Origin: Adiantum capillus-veneris
Lineage: Eukaryota; Streptophyta; Polypodiopsida; Polypodiales; Pteridaceae
NCBI GenBank assembly: GCA_014529385.2
Contig: CM043967.1
Coordinates: forward strand, 8,216,501 to 8,280,500
Direction of reading: 5' to 3'
DNA length: 64,000 nucleotides
Shown here: positions 1 through 11,142 of the stretch, in pieces
How the letters are laid out: every line of letters starts with the position of its first letter
Numbering within the stretch: the first letter of the stretch is position 1
The notes under the pieces: generated by a model
What the model was told of the DNA's origin: nothing
Seen by the model: the letters and a program-made list of their open reading frames with translations, nothing else
Databases searched by the model: none
Program-made: the position numbers and the translations under genes

Positions 1-52
1 AGAGGATGATGCGGATAATGAATGCTCTAACAACCCAAATGAACGGGAATAA

Positions 53-955
53 ATGATAGAAGATGAATGGTATTATGATTTTCTAGATCAAAAACCTAGA
101 CATCAAGAGTGCTACAAGAAAAAGAGAGCTAAAAACAAACCAAGAGAGAACCCTATGCCTAGAATAAGGGATAAAACACAGTTTTTGATGCTTGTAAAGG
201 CTGAAGATTGTGTTAAGGACAAGATATCTGGAAGGTTCTCTAAAGCTCAAGATTCAAAAACAAAAGAAAGCATAAGAAACCTGCAAAAACAAGCCAGAAA
301 GTTGGAATATGAAATAAAATCCAAACAAACAAAAGAACCAGGTTTAAACAAGTTTGGAGAAACTAAATGGACCAAGATGGAGAGAGATCTATGCACTATT
401 TTTACAAAAATAGTTTTAGATTCACAAGAAGATTGGGACCAACATTTACACTCTACACTATGGGCTTATAGGTTAGCCTACAAGACCTCTATTGGAGAAA
501 CACCATACAACATGGTGTTTGGTCTTAACGCTATCTTACAATGGAGTTCCTAATCCCAACACTAAGAGTAGCTAAACAACTCGACTAGATGGGCCATGAA
601 TTTTCTTCAAGAGATAATGACGTTGAAAAACTAGATGAATTTTGCTTAAAGACCGTAGACTCTATCTATGCTCAGAAGAGAAGGCAAAATTAATTTTTTG
701 ATAAGCATGTATGCTCTAAAGTGTTTAAAATAGGGGACTATGTCTTGGTTTATACATTGAAACAACATGCTAAGAATATTAAAAAGCGAGGGATGGGACC
801 CTTTGTGATCAACAAGATATCACCAAGTGGGGTTGTCAAGCTTGCTACATTGAGTGGTGAAGAAATGCCTAGCTGGATTAGTGATTGTCGGCTTAAAAAG
901 TATCATTTACCACTAACCCAAAACATGCTTCAACAAATACATGAAAAAAAAGCAG
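53..955 (+). pseudogene. Ty3/gypsy integrase C-terminal fragment (broken)
   Basis: The frame from about 347 reads the end of a retroviral-type integrase core (WDQHLHSTLWAYRLAYKTS, then GETPYNMVFG). After a frameshift near 541 it continues with the conserved start MEFLIPTLRVAKQLD, and at 721-930 with the C-terminal domain (FKIGDYVLVY, RGMGPFVINKISPSG, GEEMPSWISDCRLKKYH). This wording is typical of integrase tails in plant Ty3/gypsy elements, which join element cDNA to nuclear DNA. In-frame stops at about 586 and 691 and the frameshift show that it is dead. The first 95 codons of the frame (53-346, Lys-rich) do not match integrase and I cannot assign them. The upstream pol domains lie outside the window. 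Confidence 0.75.
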
Positions 956-1059
956 TGCATCTTCAAAGAAGCTCAAGACAAAGCAAAGAAACGTATGGCA
1001 AAATGGAAGCTTCTATAACAATAGCAATATCAAGGACAACCACTACTGATCAATGTAAT

Positions 1060-1440
1060 CGAAGTGATAGATTTTGAGGAAGAGCATACTCTAGATCCAA
1101 CAATAAAAGTAAAGCTTAGAAGTAATCAAGTGGGGACCAGTGCAATTCTAGATTCCGAGGCTCAAGGAAATCTTATCTCCTAAAGCCTATACAAGAAGCT
1201 GACACTTGAGGAAGAGCTTCAACCAACACAACATGACATTCAAAGTTATTCAAAAAATTAAATCAAGGAAATAGGATGGAGGTGATACATGTGCAAGTTA
1301 ATCAGTATCTCTATCCTCATAAGTTTTATGTGGTAGAAGATAAGCCAGCACAACATTGATTATTGCTCGGTCATCCATGGAGAAAGTACAATGTACATAT
1401 TGATTGGATCTTGGATACCATCAATATTTAGCATGCAAAA
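1060..1440 (+). pseudogene. retropepsin-like fragment downstream of integrase
   Basis: Translation gives AILDSEAQGNLIS at about 1142-1180, which resembles the active-site loop of retroviral-type aspartic proteases (D-S/T-G-A, here Glu in place of Gly). About 180 bases on, LLLGHPW (1357-1380) matches the C-terminal I/L-LG-R/H-P-W/F motif of Ty3/gypsy proteases. Stops after NLIS, after SYSKN and before LLLGHPW show decay. The odd point is position: in normal Ty3/gypsy elements the protease precedes RT and integrase, but here it follows the integrase tail. Either two decayed copies are joined head to tail or the element has an unusual extra 3' domain. Confidence 0.5.
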
Positions 1441-1449
1441 GAAACACAA

Positions 1450-2051
1450 GTGGTTTCATTTGCTATAGAACAATACAACAAACCATTGGTAACCGACTTC
1501 AATGCTAAGGTCAAACAACCCTTCCTTACAGTAGATCAACAATGGATTCTCAAGTGCAAAACAAAGGAGATTACTATTTCAGAGCCGAGAACCAAGAATA
1601 GTACAAGGGATCTATCCGAACAACCTATCAGGCAACAACCACCACTAGTGCAATCACAAACAACACCTAAGCAAGTCTAGGGGTTAAGAAGGCAGAGGCT
1701 GTACAATTTAAGCAGACCAAGTTTACAACGACCTCAATAACGACAAATGGTAAACCCCAAAAACACACCCAATGGTACAATCATGTATGGATATCAAAGA
1801 AGTTGATTGCTACAAAAACTAATCAAGTGCAAATCTGGATTCTAAAGCAACACAAGAACGAAATCCCTTCAGTACAAACCCCTCAGGTCCCACAAACACC
1901 AAAACCATCTTCCCAAAGACAAAATGTGAAGCAGATTTGGGTACCCAAGAAATCAAAGCCAACTTCAAAAAGACCAACTCAGTTTTGGATACTTAAACAA
2001 AGGCCAACAAAAACAACATTTATGGATCTTGGATTCAAACAACATTGTTAA
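1450..2051 (+). other. Gln/Pro/Lys-rich repeat frames of retroelement origin
   Basis: Two open stretches (1450-1680 and 1803-2051) encode Gln-, Thr- and Lys-rich peptide with a recurring short phrase, W-I/V-L/P-K, as in QQWILKCK, QIWILKQHK, QIWVPKKSK and QFWILKQRP. The two pieces are in different frames and separated by stops. I know no family for the phrase. Position and composition suggest a disordered part of the same retroelement that supplied the integrase and protease-like pieces just upstream. A comparable Gln/Lys/Ser-rich decayed stretch lies at about 49.9-51.0 kb. Confidence 0.35.
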
Positions 2052-2080
2052 CAAAAGCGGCAAGGGCATTGTCATATAGG

Positions 2081-2744
2081 AAACCTCAACATCGAATGCC
2101 AATAATAAAATTTCTTATACCCTCCTCTTGTAAAACATTAATTTTTCACATGCATTGACCCCGAGTATGCATATAGGGCCGCATTACATATCCTGCATTA
2201 TCATTGGGGCCCAAAATATCTTATATCGGAGGTCCCAAAATTTTTGGCGGCGTGCCTCCTCCTCCTCTCACTATTCACAGTTGGGGAGATCTTGAGAGAC
2301 CTAGAGCACGTGGATCTTCTACGGCTTTGTATGACACACTCAAGACACAGACCGGCACCCGGCTCATTACCATGTACTCTTCTTGTTCTATGCTAACTTC
2401 AAAAACCTATGAGAATGGCAATGTGGCATCACGGGGAAGTAACTCAACAACCACTAACCCGATATCTACAAGAGTTGATAGGGGGTCAACCCTAAACCAA
2501 ATGAGCAGGTCTATGTCCTCCTATGCTGGTTTAGATCAGCTAGAAAAAGCCTAGCTTCTCGGAGCCTATAGAAGTCAATCTGGAACAAGTCGTCATATTG
2601 GCACCAAACTTCACGAGTAGGTTCTCCTTGAGGTTGTTCACCGGCCCATGTGATTGACTCCATGATCAACCTGCCAAAAGTAGGTCAAAACATCGAGATT
2701 GGCTTCGCACATGCAAAGCATCATTTGGCTCGCACGGCCAAACG
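2081..2744. other. unassigned stretch with 23-bp inverted repeat
   Basis: No coding region is recognised. A 23-bp sequence at 2243-2265 (TTTGGCGGCGTGCCTCCTCC and three more bases) recurs inverted at 2906-2928 with one mismatch. As a result frames on both strands encode FGGVPPPP. A short direct repeat, CACCAAACTTCAC, occurs near 2604 and 2759. These may be the ends of a small insertion, but no target duplication was found next to the repeats. Confidence 0.35.
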
Positions 2745-3521
2745 GTGCGTCCATTTGACACCAAACTTCACAAGCATTATCGACATACCATTGACAACCA
2801 ATTGGCATCAACACACAAAATGAGCCCATGGAAAGGTGCGGAAGATCCACAGCACCTAGAGGAGAAGTCATACATGCAAGAAGAGAAGGAACAACCCTTA
2901 ACGACGGAGGAGGAGGCACGCCTCCAAACATTGATTGAACATGCCACAACAGAAGACCATAAAGCAACCTTGGAGTGAGAAAATTGGATGATCCACTTAG
3001 TTGGAGTACAAGGACTCGCCACAAATGTGCTTAGGGAAGAGTGGATGTATTCATCACTCCTCTACCCTCTCTTAAAGTATGAAGTGTTTACAATAAATAA
3101 GAGAATTGAAGCTAAAGGGATGGAGCCAGTGTACGAAGGAGATGTCAAAGACCCAGAGGCTACAAAAAGGATTGTGGCTTCCCATCCAAAATGGATCAAG
3201 TATCCCAAATTTTTGAAATACTTGGTGGATGCCCCCAAAAACATAAGGGTCGACAACTTGTTTTGTTCAGTACCTCATGTACGCTCATGGTCAAATCATG
3301 CCAGGCTTCTAAAGAGGCATCCTAGTTGGCTCAAATACCCATCAATTCCACCACCCAAGAAGGGAGAGAAAATAGGTGTCTCTTATATGGTGAGAACCCT
3401 AAAGGGCACCATTAAGATTTTCACTGGCTCTCTTGACTTGATGTGTGTGATGATCAAAAAAACATGTAAGCCCCTCCTAGATTGCCTCAAAGTGTTTACA
3501 TTGTCCAAAGCAATGGACTCA
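2745..3521 (+). pseudogene. unidentified ORF, split by the LTR chain
   Basis: One reading frame runs about 259 codons from 2745 to 3521, broken only by a TGA at 2976-2978 whose context (TLE-stop-ENW) suggests a lost Trp codon. The start is not determined. The protein is charged, with an acidic N-terminal part and a duplicated phrase, ASHPKWIKYPKF and KRHPSWLKYPSI, about 50 residues apart. I do not recognise a family. The LTR chain inserts after the Thr codon at 3522-3524. Beyond the chain, at 26027, the same frame continues for about 18 codons through the duplicated ACATT, then a stop and frameshift follow. It lies 3' of a gypsy integrase tail and ahead of an LTR-like sequence, so it is probably an extra ORF of an old retrotransposon rather than a host gene. 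Confidence 0.5.
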
Positions 3522-3526
3522 ACATT
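3522..3526. repeat. left target-site duplication ACATT of the LTR chain
   Basis: ACATT directly precedes the TG that opens LTR1. The identical five bases directly follow the CA that closes LTR5 at 26026. Five bases is the usual duplication made by LTR-retrotransposon integrases. The pair brackets all five LTRs. Confidence 0.8.
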
Positions 3527-4011
3527 TGGAAAATCCCCAATTTTTGGGTCTCTTTTAAAAATAAGAAAAATAACTTCCAATATCTATTTTGTCGAATTTT
3601 GATTCACAGTATTGGAAAGTCATAATTATGTCGGATGTTATGGTGTGGCGTAGTCTAGCTACGGTTTCCATTAGTTGGTTAGATACTACTTAAATGATAA
3701 ATTTAATGTAAAAACTGAATGGTAAGTGGGAGAGTTGACCACCAAAAAGCAAAGGCTTCTTTTTAGGAAAGAAAGAGTCTTTTTAGAAAAGAGAGGAGGA
3801 GCAACTCTTTTCTTGGAAGCCAAGCTTCTTCTTAGAGTCTCTAAATCGCGCGTCGAAATCCGTGTCCTCAGAGGAAAAAAAACTAAAAGAAAAAAAAAAT
3901 AATAATAATAAAAAAATTATATATATATATATTTGAAAAGCTGCGAACGTGCGTGAACTTGTCTCTCCTTGCTCACTCTATTCTTAGCTAGCGCTTTTGG
4001 CCTTGAGAGAC

Positions 4012-4019
4012 TATATAAA
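4012..4019 (+). promoter_or_regulatory. TATA box of LTR1
   Basis: TATATAAA sits about 485 bases into the LTR, followed by GACCTCTCTTCTTTCACTTT. The same box recurs at the matching place in LTR2 (12575-12582) and LTR5 (23105-23112). It is damaged in LTR3 (CAATATAAAG near 16695) and absent from the 5'-truncated LTR4. Conservation across copies supports it as the U3 promoter. Confidence 0.6.
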
Positions 4020-4355
4020 GACCTCTCTTCTTTCACTTTGAGGAGATAGATACACTCTCGAACGCGGAACCTCTCTTGCCTTGATGTCAGAATTACTTAT
4101 CTATACGGAGTGGTGCAAGCTCTTCATCACCATCTTCATAAACTCTTCTCTTGCTCATTTGCCGATCGGAGCACGCAACCAAACGTCGTGTCTTAAATCA
4201 CATCCCTTATCTTTCCCTTGCCGAGATCTGCTTACTCTCAAGTGAGAGAGTTTCTCTTTATTTATGCTCGTCGAGAGAGAAACACTTCCTGCTGCTTTCT
4301 TGCTTACCAAGGATAAGAGAGAAAGAGAGAATACTCTTTGCTTTGTTCTTATTAA

Positions 4356-4357
<2 letters not shown>

Positions 4358-4409
<52 letters not shown>
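4358..4409. repeat. (GA)n microsatellite in insertion A
   Basis: About 26 uninterrupted GA units. The Arg/Glu- and Ser/Leu-repeat frames across it on both strands are products of the dinucleotide repeat and not genes. Confidence 0.9.
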
Positions 4410-4411
<2 letters not shown>

Positions 4412-4645
4412 TTCTTCCTCTCCTCAATCTCCACTCCTTGCTTGCTTCCTAGATATCCGAGAGAGAGAGCCGAAAACCTTCCTCCATCCTCGCAATCACT
4501 TGCCCTCACTCTCCTCTGCCTTGCTAAGCTTTGCCTTCCTTGGAGTCCTCGTTGATTCCTCTCACCTCCTTGTTGCCTCGAATTCCCCTTCTTCTTCACT
4601 CGTTGAAGCCCTCCTATTATAGCTCCCTTCAGTTTTTTGTCCCCA

Positions 4646-4676
4646 CCACGCAGTCACGGCGCCGTGACTGACGTGG
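4646..4676. repeat. perfect 20-bp palindrome with extended arms
   Basis: CAGTCACGGCGCCGTGACTG at 4651-4670 is its own reverse complement. The arms extend by CCACG (4646-4650) and CGTGG (4672-4676) with one bulged A, giving 15-bp arms with no loop. ACGTGGC and CACATGTG follow at once (4671-4692), both ACGT- or E-box-like transcription factor motifs. It could be a regulatory hairpin or part of an element end. Confidence 0.6.
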
Positions 4677-4943
4677 CGTGGGAGCACATGTGATGATGTG
4701 GCAGCTCGAACTTCTGACCATCGCGGAATCCATCGGGACCGGCTCCAAAAACGCTTGCCTTGGCATGCTAGGCATCTTTCCCTTCTTAGCCACGCTCAGC
4801 TGAGCTCTGTACAGCCCAACGCGATCTTGCTTTTCTTCCCTTGCTCTCGGCCTCGCTGCTGCTGAACGCCATGCTTCCCCTTGTTTTTTATTCGGCTTCA
4901 CACTATTTACCCCATTGGGTGTCCATGGCCATGCCCTTTAATT

Positions 4944-5079
4944 GGGCGGCCAGCTAAATTGGGCGGCCAATGGCCTTTGGACCTCATCATGGGCGGCCTT
5001 AAAATTTGGTTTCCCTTGGGCATTGGGCGGCCTCACCTTACGATGTTAAAGGAGGGCGGCCCCTTTGCCTTGGGCGGCC
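4944..5079 (+). repeat. six GGGCGGCC motifs in 136 bp
   Basis: GGGCGGCC occurs at 4944, 4961, 4991, 5025, 5054 and 5072, five of the six preceded by TG or ATTG or ATG. The sequence between is unrelated, so this is an interspersed short motif rather than a tandem repeat. No known element is recognised. Confidence 0.65.
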
Positions 5080-6117
5080 ACAACTTCATATTAAAGGGCA
5101 CCACATTTGATACGCATACATACTAACTTGGAGACCAATGATCACGACTTCGGGCGTCCCTTAAAGTGCATTCCATTAAACATACATGCCAACCAAGCAA
5201 TGCCAAGCAGTACAACTTTCTTCAATAGTCCTTGACTAACAATATCATCGTGAATTTTTATTGTCCATTCCGACATCTCAAATAATGCCAAAATAACCCA
5301 GCTCAGCATTGCCGATAATAACTGACACCAGACTTTGCCTGCCAAGCCGTAGACTTCTCAAACTGCATAGAACGCATACAAACCCTGCAGAGGCTGTAAA
5401 ATTCCAGACGGCGCTCCAACCGAGGCGACTGGCTTGGAACGGAACCGGCCCCCGGGGAATCTTAAACGGCTAATATCTTGGCAACCGGAACTCCGATCAC
5501 TGATCTGTAAAGACCAACGCTCTCCACAAAGTGAGAAATTCAAGCCCATGCATTCATTTCATTTCTGTCACCTCAGCTGCAGTTGTCCAATCCGGTGCGG
5601 ATCTGCAATCGACTTGAACTTCAAACTACCATAGCTTCTTCACTGTAGCTCCAATCGACGAGCCGTAAAGACAGGCCGGTAGAGCACTTCAAGCACTGTA
5701 GTTCTAGATCATAAACTCACATATGTGCTCACTTCAAGCATGCTCCTTTTTGGAATCATTCAGGCATCAATTGGCCCTTTAAAGCCGCATCTGACATACA
5801 TTAATCATTAGACTTGGCCTGTTAACAAGCACTCATCTCACTGACCACTAATCAAGTAGGCTTCAAAGAAGTTTAGCTTGCATTTCTCTGCTCTTTTTCT
5901 CATCATGGAAGCAGAGCTGCACGACAGCGTGAAGAAGAAGAAGAAGAATACTCTCTCTCTATTTGCTTATTATCTTCTCTCTCGTTTCCGAAAGTTTTCG
6001 TGGTAGATACCTCTACGTAGCTCTCATCACCGCTCTCTTGCGGCAGATCAAGAATCCTTTTGACAACCCTTAATCAATTCTAAAGCATGGTGAGAAACCA
6101 TAAACACCATAGTCATC

Positions 6118-6120
<3 letters not shown>

Positions 6121-6182
<62 letters not shown>
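6121..6182. repeat. (CT)n tract, upstream site of LTR1
   Basis: About 31 CT units at the first of two CT sites in each LTR. The equivalent tract is about 8 units in LTR2 (12927), about 14 in LTR3 (17050) and reduced to a few CT in LTR5 (near 23455). Ser/Leu repeat frames here are artefacts. Confidence 0.85.
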
Positions 6183-6184
<2 letters not shown>

Positions 6185-7828
6185 GTCGTTTTTCTACGTA
6201 GTCACCCTCTCGGTGATTGTTTTTTGGCATATGAGTGCATGTATGGATTAACCAAGTACATACAAGATTGACTCATGATTGTTTCATCATGTTTTACACG
6301 TTGATTTATGCACATGATCAGTTATGGTCACGCACGTGCATAAAAAAACGCTTTTCATTTCACGTCATAAAAGCGGTATGAATACTATTTTGGTCATAAA
6401 TCACAAACCTTTATGTATCAGCCCAAACCCTTTTTACCATAGATAAAACACATCATTTAGAACATTTTATTTCTTATGTGTCATGTGAAAAACACACACG
6501 AGCTAAGAGATAAGGTCAAAATACGGATTGTTGCCCACTACACGACCAAAATTTTTGACTCCAGACTCCTTGGAGAACTACTATATAGATTCACTCGATG
6601 CAAAATCCCACTTAACCAATTTAAAATCTTGATGAAACTTGATGATAAATGAATTTAGGTCTCCGTTATCACTTCAGGAATGCGAGTTATTAACCACTCT
6701 ATTATCAGTTTTACCTACACGCGTAGGAGTGCTATCAAAGGGGGATACCATATGACGTCGTGAGTTAACCGAGCCGGTTTAATATGTTATATGGTTTGTT
6801 TTGGTGAGTTGACTTCAATTATTATATGGCCCTAAAATTACATGGGAGTATATGGTTAATCATTCCGAACCGCATAGGCAGATATGAATAAAGTGACTTT
6901 CTTTTGGTGTACCCGTTTGTTGTGTGAGTATCATATGGTCAAAGTGACGTGATGGAGTGATAGTTTACGTTATATAGCTAAACTTGATGCATTGTATTGA
7001 GGTCAAACACTTTCATTTTCATGTTTTGCATGCTCCCAAAAATGTCAAAAAGTTGTTTTTGCACATGTGTGAAGTTATGGTTTATGGTTGACCTAAAGGT
7101 CGGAGTTGTTTTGCATCATGTTTATGGTGTTGGAATGTTATCATATGATGTATGTGAACTCATGGATTAATGTGGATGCCTCATATGCCTGGTTATGATT
7201 GCTTTCCACCTTTCTAGGTCAAAACTAGCTCTATGTGCTAGAGTGGTGAAGTGCAGATGTGATGCATCAACTTTACATGGTTGGATGTTGTCAAATTTGG
7301 ATTTTTATATCATGATTAGTCACTGGTCAGACTCTTTTTATGCATGAAAGAATCACATCTTAAGGGTCACATGTGTGTAGAGTCCAATTGATTGCAGGGA
7401 ATATGTCAAACTCCAAGTGTGGGAGTTGGTTCAGTGTGATTATGATTTATGATTAAGGACTGAGATTCCCTCATGGATTCTGGTTGATATTTTATGTTGG
7501 AAGCCGGTGGCTTATGGTTTTTTTTTCTGCATTGGGTTATGCTGCCGAAAGTTTTGCAGCCACGTTATGTTCTAAAGTGGTTATGCAGGATTGGTCGTGC
7601 CTCACCCAAGTAGGGTGGAGAGCTCACCCGTGTGATGTGATTGGATTATGGTTTGTGTTTTATGGTTTTTTTGGATTGGATCATGAAGTGATCAAGATGG
7701 TTATGACAGATGTGTAAGGGTAGAGACCCTATACAGTCTAACTGTTTGAAAAAGGATTGTTATCTAGAAGTGTTATGTGATTGGACTCATGTGTTATGTT
7801 TCTCATGGCAGCGTTGCTACAAGACTAG

Positions 7829-10490
7829 TGAGGCGGTCCGGGGCGGGCAACAAGAAGAGTGGCCTCTAGACACCCTTCAAGGCTCCCGTGCTGCTCAATG
7901 GGGCTGGGGCACTACACAACACAAACCAAAACAACAAACCCACAGCCAAATCCCAACTACACAAGGGGCACCACCTAGTTTAAGAGCGAACTAGGATGCA
8001 AAAGAGGAGAATCATTAGAGCAACCCACAAACAAGCAAGGAATTTACACTAACCCTAACACCAATGGAATACTCTCACACCCTAAAACACGAGAGAGAGA
8101 GAGAGAGAGATAGTGCTCGGGCTGCTTTGAAACGTATCGGCAATGATCAAGCAAACACAACTATATATTTAAGAAAGAGAGAGAAAGGGGGAGGGGGTGC
8201 TTGTTGCATTAATATCGTCTTACAAATCTGTCATGACAAATCAAAGTGAGATTAGTACTTGTTCAACATAGCTTGCGTAAATTTCACCACAACACATCAC
8301 AAGAAAAGCCACCCCAATCGCTGTCTTAAGGCCAGGGGAGTCCTCTCCACCCTGTCGCCCTCTTACAGTATGTGGGATTTATGGCTAGATTGATGACAAC
8401 ACTAGAGACAAGCTATCAAGAACTTAACAAAAAAACACCAAGACACTTACGCATCATTGTTGTCCATTACTTCACGTTGGAAGGGAGACAAAGTATCCAA
8501 GCTTAGTCCAAATCCACCCTCCTTGATTCAGCGAATGTTGGGCTTACACTAGTAGGAGAAATGATAGATTTCCTACTCTCAATTGAATGATCACTCTCTC
8601 TCTTACAATGGCATAGAGTTCCCTTGCTAATCCCCTATTACAACACATGCACATGCATAAGACAATGAGCTTCCACTCAAGAGCTCCTTCTAGAGAGGTT
8701 GAGCTTGGCTTCTCAAGCTATAGCATAGTGCTCTTGCTTATGGCTCCCCCTTTGTGCTAGCTACACCCTCCTTTTATAGCAATTTTGAAGGCTAGGGTTA
8801 CTCCTCTAACCATGGTTGGGTTAGATTTTCAGCAATTTATCTAATTTCTTTTGCTTGGAATTATCAAGAAGTTGGTGAGGAAAGAGAGAGGAGAGAAATG
8901 GAGGTGATAGGACTTTTCATAGTGGGTTAGTGTTAGTAGAGTTAGTATTAATTTACAAATGGAACTGGATATTTACAATGGGAGTATCCATGTAGGATAC
9001 AAATAAGGAAGAAAAAAACTCTTAAGAGGTAAGAAAAGGTGGCTTTCTTACAAGGTTGATGCTCCAAGTGTCTTGAGTAGGGCCGATTTTGACGCCTGTT
9101 GACGGTCCACTAGCTTTGACGGTACATTTTTTCTCCACTCTTGACCTTCCTTGAGAGACAAGATAATTGAAGCTGAGTAATCAACCACCATGATGCTGTC
9201 TTTTAAGAGAAGAGGCTGAATTTTGTGATTTTTTTGATAGATATGGGTAAATTGGAGGAGGAAAAATGAGACTAGGTGGTCAATTTTGGAATGGAATTGT
9301 GTGTGGGAGGTATGAGTTCACCATGGTTTCTCTTATTCTTCAAGGTTGAGGAGAAGGTGAGTAGTGTGCAGAGAGGAGTGGTGAGAGAGGTGGGGATGAT
9401 GAGTGGAGAAGTGTGTGTGAAAGAGGAAAATGATAAAGTGGAAGAGAGAGTGTGGTTGCATAGCATGGGAAAACTGGGGTCCACTAATAAAATCATAGCT
9501 CACAGCTCGTAGCTCAAAAAAATATGAAAAAATTTGAGGCAAAAGTTCAGCCCACGAGCTACAACTTTTGTTTGTATCACCTTTTCAAATTCGGAGAGCA
9601 AGTGAACTTTAAAAATTCAGCAAAACCGACCGTTTTTTTCCAGTGCACAAGGTCCTTGTGGGGTCCTTCTTTGGATGATTCTTTTGAATACCTCCAAGAG
9701 TGAGCCCTCCATAGTGCATGTATGCATGCCACCTACCCTTGACCTTATTTGGTAGGTCTATAATTGAAGATATTGTTGAGATTATGATATAAGTGAATAG
9801 TACAACTAAGTAAATCAAATATTGAGGGGTCTAAAAAATATGCACATGACAAATATAAATAATATAAGTGGAAAAAATATAAAGGGGTCAAAAGAAATCT
9901 CTCTCATTATGAGGCTACCATAAAAAGATAAATATTTTTGGTGTTCTAATTTTTTAGAAAAAAAGCAAAATAGATGTAGGAAGGGAAAAATCACAATAGT
10001 GAAAAAATATACACATAAATAAAACTAGTTTTTTTGGATTTTTGTTGGGGTGGAGTTACACTAAATATAAGAGAAGCTTACATGAAAATATTTCTATATG
10101 GAATAAAGAGTATGAAAAATGGTAAGAAAAAATTGTGGTAATGGTGAGGCAATGTACAGAGCATAAATAACACACACCTAGGTAGAAATATTTAAATAAA
10201 TACCAAAATAATTATGAAAAAATCTTTTATTTAGGCCCTATATACAAAGAAATATTTACATACGCATGGGCCATAATATACTTATATTTTTTAATTTTTT
10301 TAATTTTTTTTGGCTCAACTAGCCCAATGACTAGCTAATTGAGGGTTTTTTAAGAAGATATGGGAAAAGTCCCGTGACTCACGCACGCCTATGTACAGTG
10401 AAATGGTAGGGATAGCCACAGTGTTTGGATGATTTTGGTAGGGTGAGGTAACTCACTGTGGCAATTACAAAGAGCCGAAAAACGGCTATC
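7829..10490. mobile_element. insertion B in LTR1, TG-starting element with ACTAG duplication
   Basis: LTR1 matches its siblings up to ACTAG at 7824-7828 and resumes at ACTAG at 10491-10495, so about 2.66 kb has been inserted with a short duplication of the LTR sequence. The insert begins TGAGGCGGTC and ends CGGCTATC. If the shared A is assigned to the insert, the ends become TG...CA with a 4-bp duplication (CTAG). That would suit a solo LTR. It has no long ORF or conserved domain, an AT-rich right half, and a small AGCCG-AAAAA-CGGCT hairpin at its right end. A solo LTR of an unidentified family is my best guess. Confidence 0.6.
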
Positions 10491-11086
10491 ACTAGGATCA
10501 CCTTCATCGCTTAGCCTTAGACTAAAGGGTCACTGACCAAGGGCTTTGCTGGATTGGGGGTGTTGCCTAGGTCTTCTTCTTTTTGTTAGACTCATCTACA
10601 CGGTTAGTGCGTCGGGGGTTGAATGACCTACACGACTAATGTGCCAAGGATCTTGCCTTGGCTTTTCCTAAACACCCGGTGCTCGGCCTCAAAGAGGCGG
10701 GGCGCTAAACTAGTATGGTTGGTGTTGATACCCTACCACCTGCTGGTATTTGGGATCCTCTCAGAGCTCGGGTTCATGGAGGGAGGTGAAGCAACCTCAC
10801 CTATGTCTGGCTCAAGTAGGATGGAGGTGTTCTGGATCGTTCATGGCAAAGTGAATTTCTTTCTGTCGGTAGTAGTTTGGAAGTGGATGGGTGGACCGGT
10901 CGATCCCTACACAGGGTCCGGTGCTCTACAAGTTGTTTGGTCATAAACTCTTTGATGTTATGGTATACCCAGATTTTGTCATTGCATTAATTCATGGTTG
11001 CGTGTTCCATTTATATGGGCATTTAAGAATTCTTTGTTGTCATCTTCTCGTGTCTCTATGCACTCTATTTCACCCTCCACTACATT

Positions 11087-11095
11087 CTCTCTCTC

Positions 11096-11140
<45 letters not shown>
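11087..11140. repeat. (CT)n tract, downstream site of LTR1
   Basis: Interrupted CT repeat 0.3 kb from the LTR 3' end. The same site holds CT tracts of very different length in the other copies: 15185-15247, 19207-19229, 21571-21666 and 25661-25751. Confidence 0.85.

Positions 11141-11142
<2 letters not shown>

Larger units (their letters stand above)
4151..5927. mobile_element. insertion A in LTR1, unknown type
   Basis: LTR1 matches the other LTRs up to AACTCTTCTC at 4150 and resumes at GTGAAGAAGAAG at about 5929. The 1.78 kb between is absent from LTR2, LTR3 and LTR5 and is more GC-rich than its surroundings. It holds a (GA)n tract at 4358-4409, a hairpin at 4646-4676, a cluster of GGGCGGCC motifs and no convincing coding frame. 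I could not find terminal repeats or a target duplication, so the class is open: it could be a solo LTR or a transposon with eroded ends. The boundaries are accurate only to a few bases. Confidence 0.6.

Noticed and set aside
9272-9542. Overlapping frames of 70-78 codons on both strands in insertion B
   Set aside because: Low-complexity, mutually overlapping, no motif; likely chance.
7826-10494. TAGTG and CACTA at the two ends of insertion B, suggesting a CACTA (CMC) transposon
   Set aside because: The motifs are inside out (TAGTG at left, CACTA at right) and come from the duplicated host CTAG; a CACTA element would begin CACTA and end TAGTG.
10471-10495. Hairpin AGCCG-AAAAA-CGGCT followed by CTAG, like a Helitron 3' end
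   Set aside because: No TC 5' end and no insertion between A and T; the CTAG belongs to the host duplication shown by the sister LTRs.
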